Assembly: GCA_001661515.1 (NCBI GenBank) | Contig: LUVW01000021.1 | Coordinates: forward strand, 70,785-134,784 | Length of the DNA: 64,000 nt | Direction: 5' to 3' | Source of the DNA: Capniomyces stellatus | Taxonomy: Eukaryota; Kickxellomycota; Harpellomycetes; Harpellales; Legeriomycetaceae | Shown: positions 22,474 to 32,018 of the stretch, in pieces | Position numbering within the stretch: the stretch's first letter is position 1 | Layout of the letters: the number at the start of each line of letters is the position of its first letter | Position numbers and translations under genes: made by a program | The notes under the pieces: model-generated | What the model saw: the letters and a program-made list of their open reading frames with translations, nothing else | Database searches by the model: none | What the model was told of the DNA's origin: nothing

Positions 22474-24694
22474 CTAAAAGTCCAATATGGAACCGGTGGA
22501 AATGCAGTCAAAAACCCACTTTAAAGGCCTCCAAGTAAGCCCTAAAGAATCCAACAGGTCCACACTACACGCAAAGTCGAGGTTTATGTTGGAATCGTGA
22601 TTGCTGCGGGATCCAGGAGCTCCAGTACCAAGTTTCTGGGTGTTAGTACCGGGTTTATTGTTACCAGCACTATAGAGCTGATGAATGTGGTTGTCAATAA
22701 TAAAAATTATGTCGCGGTTTCCACTAGGAGCAGACGAGGTGGTAAATCTGTGATCACCCAAGTAGTCGCGGTAATTGGAATAGACTTTTGCACCGGTCCA
22801 AGATAGCAAAAAAAACAGTTCAGTTTTATCTTTGTTTAGACCCAATATGTTGCTATCCATATACCGGTTAGACTCGTTGCTACTGGCCAGTTTTAATCGT
22901 CTGGGGGCAGCCGAAGGACCGTCGATTGAGCCTGTTGACCTTCTAGAGTAATTTGGTTTTTTAGTCGCGTTTACGGTATTATTGGAATTGGAATTAGGGT
23001 TATGATTGGGGTTAGGATTGGGGTTAGGATTGGGGTTAGGATTGGGGTTATGGTTACTATTATTACTATTGGAGCTGAATTCGCCCAACATAACAAAAGT
23101 ATACTTGGAGAATAGTTGAAGGTCCGAGTAATCAAGTGTAAAATCAGGGAAATGCGGCAAGTTTATGTTGTGTAAAGACTTGGTGGATATTGGGATTAAA
23201 CAGGATCGATCGCCCAGAACCAAAAACTCGGATTCATCAAGAAACTTTTTTAGCTTAGCAGACTGTTTCAGCCAGTCTAAAGTCACGATTTTAGCACCCA
23301 AAACGACACCAGCCAGATACTTGATGGTCCGCATAGCTCTTTTGTTATTGTCAACACCAGCAATCACATGAGTAATAACTGGTCGGTCCACATCAACGCA
23401 ACCAAAACCAAGAGGAAATATGTTGTTCAGTACTTGCAATTTCATGATACTGTTGTTATTGATTTTACTGGCAGTTTTTGGATCAGGTTTCATACCAATA
23501 TTCTTTTTGTTGGTCAAAGTGGAGTTTGTGTTGGGGATAGGAACAGATGCTAAAATACTTGAATTCGGTTTAGCTTTTTTGTTATTGTGTGTTTTTAGCG
23601 ACTTGGAAAAGTTTTCAACCCAGTTTTGTTCAGCTGCTGTTAACCCTGTCAATAACAAAATAACCGTTTCTTTATCCCCATTTTGGCTTTGGCTTTGGCT
23701 TTGGCTTTGGCTTTGGCTTTGGCTTTGGCTTTGAGACTGGATCTGACTTTGGCTCTGTGATTGTTGAAAGTTTCTATAGTCCAAACTCAAGTCCAGCTCC
23801 AATTCCGACCCCAAACTATTGGTTTTTCTGTGTCTCTTTCCCCTTGTACTGACGTCCACCTGTTCTGTTTTGCGTTTTCCGTACGTTTTGCCTGGTTTTT
23901 TGGTGCTTGTAATCTTTTTCTTCTCTGCCTTTATTTCGTGGTTGCTTTGTTTGTTTTGCTTACTGCTGTTTTCAACAAGAACAACCGCTGTGTTTTCTTC
24001 CTGCGAACTGTACCTACTGTTTCTTTTTCGGTCTCGACTGCCCCTTCTTAATCTATCCAGCCTTTTATTTTCTGATTCTGGTACACGACCAACTGCTGTT
24101 TCTGGTGTAGCCGGGGTCTCTCGCCCCTCCATCTGTTTATTTATATCTACAACTTGCTCTATAACTAGCGTTTCATCGCCCATCAGTTCTAAGCTCCCAT
24201 TGTCTATATCCTCCAAGCCCAAACTTTCTAATCACGCACATTCAAATATACTTATGTTTAGTTTAGACCAAATCAGCCTACTTTCCCCTCCTTTTTTTTT
24301 CTCTTTATCCTCTTTTTTTGATTCTCCTTAATAGCACCGCCTATTTATTTATTTTCCTATCTGCTTGCTAGTATTGCGCTTACCTTCAAACTCCTTCAGT
24401 GTATCAGGGATTGCCTCAACTTGACGCTTGAGCTTTGAAAGCAAACCCAAAACCCTTTCCGTATGAACCAGCCTTAAACGTGAATTTCTTTTGCTACTCA
24501 TATTTGGTGTTTCTTCCTTCACAACCAGCTTTTTTTCTTCTAGCCCACCCAAAGCAACACCGTCTCTATCAACAAAGCAAACACGACTTACTTGGTATAT
24601 TCCTGCATACTGATCTTTCTCCTCGCATAAACTCAACAATATTTTTATGTTCATAAACCCCATTCAGCAGCTTACCTGCAACCAATTTCTTCAT
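22474..24694 (-). CDS. C-terminal tandem BRCT domain protein
   Basis: Exons 24694-24676, 24602-24384 and 24227-22474 join in phase (663 residues). The first exon is only 19 bases and encodes MKKLVA. The middle is Lys/Arg-rich, with a Ser-Gln dipeptide run (about residues 240-260) and an Asn-Pro dipeptide run. The C-terminal half has two BRCT-like units: VILLLTGLTAAE with THVIAG, RTIKYLAGVVLGAKIVTLDWLKQS and FLDESEFLV; then YTFVMLGEF and a final WRPLKWVFDCISTGSILDF. The domain order matches the Mdc1/PTIP/Brc1 type that reads phosphorylated histone H2A at DNA breaks, so a DNA-damage response role is inferred. No FHA domain is seen. Confidence 0.72.
23681..23757 (-). repeat. Hexanucleotide repeat encoding Ser-Gln dipeptides
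   Basis: GGCTTT repeats about eight times on the plus strand, with diverged units toward 23757. On the coding strand it encodes alternating Ser and Gln. Confidence 0.9.
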
Positions 24695-25859
24695 TGCTGT
24701 TTATTATTGCTGATTTACGAGTCTGCTCGCTACGTATTTTTTTTTAGTATGTACAATTCACCTTATTTAGTTGTCCAGATTATTACTCTGCCATTTAAAC
24801 CAAAGGTTAGTAGTATACCTACTGAACCTTACCTAGTACCACAACCAACAATATCTTCCAGGTTTTCTATGCACTTTCTTAATCCCATTGTTGTCCCCAT
24901 ATTTCTATTTTATAGTTCCCCTCGCTTCTTCATTCCAAGAATTGCTCTCCTTCTCGTCTGGTGCTCCTCGTAACTTTTCAATTCCTTGACTTCTAACCTT
25001 AGGTCTGAGGCACGTCTTGCATACAGCAAACTTGTTCTTTGAAGCTACCCCTTTGGAACAATAATTTGAGACTTCTTTTCATTGCTTCGGCTTTTTGTGG
25101 CTTATTTATACACCTTGTTTTTTTTACGTTCGAGATATTTTTTATTTTTTTGCTGCGAACATCATTTTTTTTTTAAAAAAAAAAAAAAAAAGCAATAGTA
25201 ACAAATTCCAAAAGCTTGTTTTGATTTAATATGATTCGTTTAGAAATTGACATTCAATGTTGCTTCTAACTAATCTATTTATTGATTTGTTTGGCTCAAT
25301 GTGCTCAAAAGCGCAAGAAATTATTTAGAAATTTGCCGGTTAATGTTTTGACCTCTTTGGTACTTTGTCAAATGCACAAACAAAACCACCTTGTCAACAG
25401 CTTGGAAATCACTTGTCTTTTTAAATTGTCTTGTCTTTGGTTGTCAAATTTATCTCCAAGTTACACTTGATAATCATATATACCCCAACTTGCTTTCATT
25501 TTTTTGAATTACTCTGAAGGGGCCATATACTGGAAAGCATTGCAATAACCAGAACACTTTGTATTGATGATACTGGATTACATCATAGCCAAAATAAAAA
25601 ATAAAAAATAAAAAAAACTAGTAACTACTGGTGATTATTGGTTATGGTTTTATAAAGTACATTACGTTTTCAAATAATTAAAAGGTTAAAGATAGAACAG
25701 AGAAAAAAAGTAGGCCCTCCATCCCCCCCCCCCTCTTCACAGATAGGTTAATCGGGAGATGATGTCAAATGTCGAGTTGCTTGAGAAGAAAGTAAAAAAT
25801 GCGATTTAATATGGATATGACATGGCATTACTTTGAAGAATAGAAAAATAGTAAAACAA
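24695..25859. other. Intergenic, 1.2 kb
   Basis: Lies between the BRCT gene start and the CDK8 3' end. Contains a T-run/A-run pair at 25167-25191 and a C-run near 25722. No gene is recognised. Confidence 0.45.
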
Positions 25860-27974
25860 TCATGCAGTTTCACAAGCGTCGTCCTTAACTAGAACCCGTT
25901 TTGGATACGATATTCCCAGCTTTGAAAGCGGTCTAAAGCATTGGAAATTTTTAAAAATAGCAATGGTTAAACATCAATACTAGCTATGCTGATTCGATGA
26001 GTTAATAGAGCTGTAAAATAACAAATTAAATTGGAAAACAGGTAAATATGTACTTACTTCAACACAGGTAACGGCTCCTCCTTGAAATATGGATGGGACA
26101 AAGCTTCCTGTGCTGTTATTCGTTTTTTCGGATCAAACTCTAGCATTTTGGCTAATAAACTGAAGCAAGTATCTGATTTTTGCCCCGAGTTTTGAAACCA
26201 CGTTCTGAAATTCATTGGCGAACTCCTCATCCGTTTTAAATTGCTGTACTCTGGCATATGCTCCAAGTCTGGCCACTGACCAACTATTTTATTTACAATT
26301 TATTTACAGGCTCACTACTATGCACTTATTCTTACCATTTAAATGTATACTTGGTACACATATCACAAAATTATCGCTTTATCATCACCCCACCCCACGC
26401 CCCTGAATTGTAAATTGTTGTTTTTCAACTGTGTGCTTACTTGTAGGTGTCCCCAAAATCTCGCATATTTTTATCATTTGTGATTTTTGAAATGGAATCT
26501 GCTTCTTAGGCTCCGTTTTCATCTCCTCGCCCTTGAACATCGGTCTTAACGACAGCATTTCACCAAATATACAGCCAATTGCCCACACATCTAATTCAAT
26601 TCCAATAAACACATTTTTGGTCCTGGTTTAAACATTACAATTACTTCATCTCCCTACACCCACAAAATTACAGCCTCAGCAAACATCTATTTGAAGATAT
26701 TTGCACATAATGTCTCGGTTTTAAAATAACATTTACCGACTGCTTCTGTGTAATGCCGCGATCCAAGAATCAGTTCAGGAGATCTGTACCATACTGTAAC
26801 TACGACCTTATCACTAGAATAAAACGACTGGAAATTCTTGTGGTATAATCTGGCAAGGCCAAGATCGCCTGGATAAATATAAAATAAAATAAAAGACAAT
26901 GCATTTTATGACATCCGATTAATACATACACCCAATAAAAGCATTGTTTAAATCGTGCATAAAACCAAAGTCAAGAACATACTACTGTGCGTTTGTTTGT
27001 TCATAGAATGCTGTTTATCTCCTTACCAACTTTTAGAATTCCATCAGTATCAATGAGCAGGTTCGCTGGCTTCAAGTCTCGATGCAAAACCGAGTTTTTA
27101 TGCAGATAATTCACTCCCTCTAGCAAATGGTACAATAAAGACTTGACTAGAAGTTCTGGCATCGGCTTCCTAACTTGGTTGTGGTACTGCAACATAGTCT
27201 AAGTATCCGGAGAGGGAGATAACCACCAATCAGCTTTCAACTTTTTAAAAACAAAATACCATAGCTAGTTTAAAATAGCATTACACAAAAGAAATACAAT
27301 GCATTTACCAACAAGTCGTACTCGGCGTAGCTCATTATCATATGTATCAGGCTGTCCTCAAGCATTACTTCCAGCAGATTTACCACATGAGGATGCTTAA
27401 ATTCTTGACAAATCTACTGGCCATTATTCATTCACTCTATTATTACTCTGGTCATCATTAAACCCAATCTCCAATCGACACTTTTATTTAAATCAAATGT
27501 AAACTCGACTCTAAACACTAAAATTATTGGTATACAACTTACCGCTATTTCTCTACACGCAGATTGTGATATTCCACTGGAAGGCTGCTTCTCTCCCTCC
27601 CGTTCAGGCTTAAACTGTTTAATTGCTAGCTCCTCTTTAAGATTGCTAAAATTGTACATATAAAATGGAAATCGATTAGCTAAAGTTCGCTGTACCACAA
27701 GACTAGCCCAAATGCATGGAAACTGGATGGCTGCTATATCGATTTGCTCCGTATTTGGCATACAGTCTAACCCAATTAATTTTCTGGATTCCCGTCGCTC
27801 TATTTTTAAATAAAACATAAACAAATGGGTATCGGCCGTAATTTGCACATACCTGCCCCTTCGCCGGACCTTATAAACTTTGCCATATGTGCCTGAGCTG
27901 ATAAATCCAAGAATCTCGTACTTTTGTTTGACTCTTGGTCGAATCTTTGCCCGCTTAATACGATACGCCTCCAT
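25860..27974 (-). CDS. SSN3: Mediator cyclin-dependent kinase CDK8 (Srb10/Ssn3)
   Basis: Eight exons close in phase: 27974-27853, 27645-27543, 27413-27309, 27198-27027, 26868-26737, 26590-26441, 26283-26058 and 25932-25860 (360 residues). It starts [10 protein letters not shown]...[18 protein letters not shown], the CDK8 N-terminus with its Gly-rich loop. Then come [13 protein letters not shown] (VAIK Lys), [11 protein letters not shown] (the CDK8 form of the PSTAIRE helix), HRDLKPAN, a DLG form of the DFG motif ([11 protein letters not shown]8 proteins have DMGFARL or DLGLARL), [11 protein letters not shown], and [21 protein letters not shown] with ILGTPT. CDK8 with cyclin C forms the Mediator kinase module, which represses or tunes RNA polymerase II. 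It is divergent from the COX5 gene. Confidence 0.94.
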
Positions 27975-29557
27975 TCTAGATTGAAATTTTTCGGTTTTAT
28001 TTTATTTTGTTATTTTCACAGGTGGAAATGCTAAGGGTGTTTAATCGCGTTAACTTTTATTTCGTTGGTTTTTCTTTACCTTTTTGAGTTTAATACTAAT
28101 TGTTTATTGTTTTTATTTTGACTATTTAAATACACAACAATGCAGTGCTAAAAAAAATAACAATTCAATTAGGTGGAATTTTGGTGTCAACAAATGGGAT
28201 TCATGTTAATAACCCCACCACTTATTTTTTTGGAATTTTCTTTTAAATAGAAAAGAAAAAGCGATCTGAACTGTCAGATTAAAGCTGGGTGGTTGCTGTT
28301 TCTTATGCTAGCGTCAGTCATTTCTGCAAGCAACGCGTATACCTTGTATAAACATTCAAATTAACACCACTGCGCTCGCTTGCATCAATTGAAGACTTTT
28401 GAAGCTGACGCTATATAATATCTATACAACTCCCAGCATTTAACTCCGCCTTGCCCCCAACCATCATGTTTGCAAGTTTGAGTCTTTGGTAATAACCAAC
28501 CCAGCACAAATCAAAAGTCAAAAGTCAAAAGAAATATTCCTCTGCGCTGGCAATCAGGCCATACCCTTAATTAGAACGATTGCTTTTTTTTATGCTTTTG
28601 GTTTGGTCCAACTTCTACCAAGTCGTGAGCCTGAGTATTTTATAAAACTGGGTGTGGTTTTTTATTTTCCTTCAAGGCCTCTCATTGTGTACCCCAGTTT
28701 AGTGAGCTGGAATTGAAGCAAGGCTCGATTGCACAACTGTTTTTAGGCGATATCGATTACATTTAAAGTTTGGGTTTGTCACTATTTTCTGGGGGATGCT
28801 TTATTGCCTTGCAATTGATAGACCAGACTATGTAGCGTTTTATATCGCCCAACTGGACATGTAAAACAGAGTTTTGTGGTTTTGTTTTGTGGTTTTGTAG
28901 ATACATAATGTTCGGGTTTTTCTACAAAGTGTAAACAAGAAAAAAATTATTAGAAAAGTTGCCTGATTTATTGAAGTAAGTTTATTTGATTTTCTAATAG
29001 AAACCAAGCTAAACTCGAACAGATTGATGGGTAAATGAACGAGAAATGTTGCGATAAGGAAAGTTTATCCACAAGAAATTAGTGAATATTTTGACTTTTT
29101 TGAATTAATTAGCCTTGCTTGAACACCTTAATAGCAGCCAAACTTCAGGCAATTAAAAAAAAAACAATGGATTTAGATAAGTAAGTCTAGATAACATAAG
29201 CGATTTTTATTGTTGAGATAAAAAGCAGATAATTCTGATTGGGAGAGCTACTACCGTATAAAAAAGAAAGAAAAAAAAGAAAAATTAATTGTCTGCCGAA
29301 TAAAAATAAGAGGTTCTTTCTTGAAGCTGAAATAAATCGTTAAGGTGGGGGAGGGGAATTTTTTTTTTAAAAAAATTAGGTGATTAAGGAAAAAAATATG
29401 GTTTTATTAAGGTAAAAAAACTGCATTTATTGCGCATATTTATTTGTTTTCCTTGAAAATATTTTTGGTTTCTAGTCAACTACAAACTTATCAGTAAGCC
29501 CACAAGCAAAGGTTTGCATTTCTTGGTTTTACAAACATCAAATTAAACGCTTTTAAA
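27975..29557. other. Divergent intergenic region, 1.6 kb
   Basis: Shared upstream region of CDK8 (-) and COX5 (+). No gene is seen; only A/T-rich unique sequence with short homopolymers. Confidence 0.5.
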
Positions 29558-30521
29558 ATGTTCAAACAATCAGCTGTCAGATTAACACAAGTCGCAACCA
29601 AAGGCATCAGCGCCCGTTTGATGTCAACAGCCGCCACTGCTCCATTGATTTCCCAGGTTGAATCTAAATGGGATAATCTTCCAGAAGTCGATAGAGCTGA
29701 ATTGTCCAAAAAGATCGCCGAAGTTATGAAGTCAGATTGGAATTCAGTATCATCTGAAGACAAGAGATCCGGTAAGCATACTTTATACTATTTTTATACA
29801 AATGTTTTGAAAGTGAAGCATTTTTTACTTTATCTATGTGTTTTGTAAAATCTACATGCTTGTTGACTTTATTGTCTGGTTAAAACAGGCTAATTGCCGT
29901 TGTAATATTTTTATTTATTCATTTGAGAAGGAAGATGCATTACTAATTAAATATATTTTCTATTCGGACTTTTTCAATAACAATAAAACAGCATACTACA
30001 TTGAATATGGACCATATGGATACCGCAAGCCAACTTCCCAAAAAGGGGATAATATGAAGATCTTCCTTAGTGTTGCTGGAGTTTGTGCACTAAGCATCAC
30101 CACATCAATTATTATCAAAAAATCCTGTAAGTAACAGTTTTTTTTTTCACAAGTACTGCAATCCTGGATTTGATTTGAAATTTATTTGAAAGCTTGTGAA
30201 GTGTCCAGATTGAGTTAAATTGGCAATGTGGAATATTAGAAACATTGTTAAAATTGTATAAAGGAAAATTATATAGAAGTAAAGAAAAGAAAAGATGGAA
30301 ATGCCAGATAAAGACACTTTAAAATAATAATAAATAAACACTGATGTTTTATAAACTAATCACAAATCTTGAATCATTTTATAGTCGAGAAAGAAGTTCC
30401 AACCATGAACAAAGAGTGGCAAGAAAAGGCAAACGAGTACGCTTTGGAACAAAAGTCCAACCCAATCCACGGTATTTCATCCAAGGGATATAGCGGAAAG
30501 GGTCACGTTCAATCTAGCTAA
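29558..30521 (+). CDS. COX5: Cytochrome c oxidase subunit IV (yeast Cox5-type)
   Basis: Exons 29558-29771, 29992-30126 and 30385-30521 give 161 residues. It starts with a mitochondrial presequence (MFKQSAVRLTQVATKGISARLMST, basic and hydroxylated). Then come WDNLPEVDRAELSKKI and AYYIEYGPYGYRKP, one membrane helix (KIFLSVAGVCALSITTSIII), and the C-terminal TMNKEWQEKANEYA with NPIHGISS. The order and length match nuclear-encoded complex IV subunit IV (Cox5a/Cox5b of yeast), an inner-membrane subunit that contacts Cox1. The gene symbol follows yeast usage. Confidence 0.92.
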
Positions 30522-32018
30522 GTTCAGTAATGGATTTTAGATGCTAATTGTAAACGGCGAGAGGAGGAGAAAGAGATGGTCATTGAATCATTTTTGTTTG
30601 TTTGGCTTTTGTACTGTTTCTTTTTTTTTCTTCTTATCTCCCCCAGCATTTTCTCTTCTTCAATTGATCGCCCAAGTGCACATTTCAAACTTTGTGCTTG
30701 GGCAGGAAATGAAACCCCATTAATAAAGAAAACAAATCAAACATAGTGACTAAGAGTATCAATTATGAATCCTACTCGAAAAAAATTGACCCAATACCAA
30801 TAATAGCCAAAAAAAAAAAAAAAATTGACGATTTTCGGGTTTTGCAACAGTTCTTGCTCAAACTAAAGCTAGGAATGTTCAAAGATAAAACCAAAGCTGT
30901 TAATAGTGGGCACCGTATGTTCTTAATTCAAAAACGGTACAAACTCCTGAACATCGTTTTGCTGGCCAATCCACAACACACTTTTTTTAGTTTGTGAGCG
31001 GTTAAAGCGTTCTTTCCATAAAGCATTACCATATTGAACACGGACTGGGTAGCAGATCGAATGAACTGGTCAAAAATGTACTTATGTACGTTATCCTCTA
31101 GCTCAAAAGAAGTATCACCAATGCAACAATATCCCTAACTCGAAAGCAATGGATTTTGACTATTCACCTGTTCGCAAAGTACATTTTGTTATTAGTACAA
31201 CATCGGACTGTAAAGGGAACCTGGAAGTCTCCTTTAATCAATGAAACTTAATTATCTTGGATTAGCTATTTCGGCAATTTTTCCAAAAGAACAGTAAAGT
31301 CAGCAATGTGGATGGACATGGAAAATATTGTCCAATGATTTAATCTTCCTGTTTACAAGTCGATTATATTACTAGATTCTGTTTTACCATAAAAATGCTA
31401 CTAAACACTGCTATTTTGATGTGGTAAACGATTATATTAACCAATACCAACCCGATCTGTTGGATCATCCGTGTCAGAAAGGGCATTGGTTCAGGATCGA
31501 GGCTTGTTTATTCTCGCTGTTTGGTTAGATGGATAATATTGGTGTTCATTTGCATATAAACTTGTACAGTATTGAGACCTGTACGTTAAACATCAGTATC
31601 TGGATTGAAATAATGGTGCTCACTTTACAAAATGCCACTTGACAATTACAAGCCTAATTACAAGCACAACTACGAGTTCAATAAATCAAGACTTTACTTT
31701 TAAACTGACTATGAATAGCACTTGAGAGGATTTGGTTTATATATTCAAATTCAAGTAGATCAATAATGGAAATAAAAATAGATGTTGGATAAAGAGTATA
31801 ATACTAAAATGGTGAATATGTCAAATATTTGGCAAAGTAAATACTAAAAATAAATGATGGATTTTTTTTTCCTTCTTTCTTTTTTTTTTTTTGTTTTTGA
31901 AAAAAAAGGTAAAATCAGGTGTGATTTTGGAAGTTTTGATGTGTTAAACCTCAGTAAAAAAAAATACACTCGTGTAATGTTTTCGAGTTGAGATGATTTG
32001 ATTGGAAAGCTGGTCTCA
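30522..32018. other. Intergenic, 1.5 kb, possible decayed coding relic
   Basis: No intact gene. The part around 31000-31700 is less AT-rich than other gaps. At 31376-31525 it has an open 50-codon stretch without a clear start, including YFDVVNDYINQYQPD and KGHWFRIEACLFSLFG. This may be a decayed element or chance. Confidence 0.3.
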
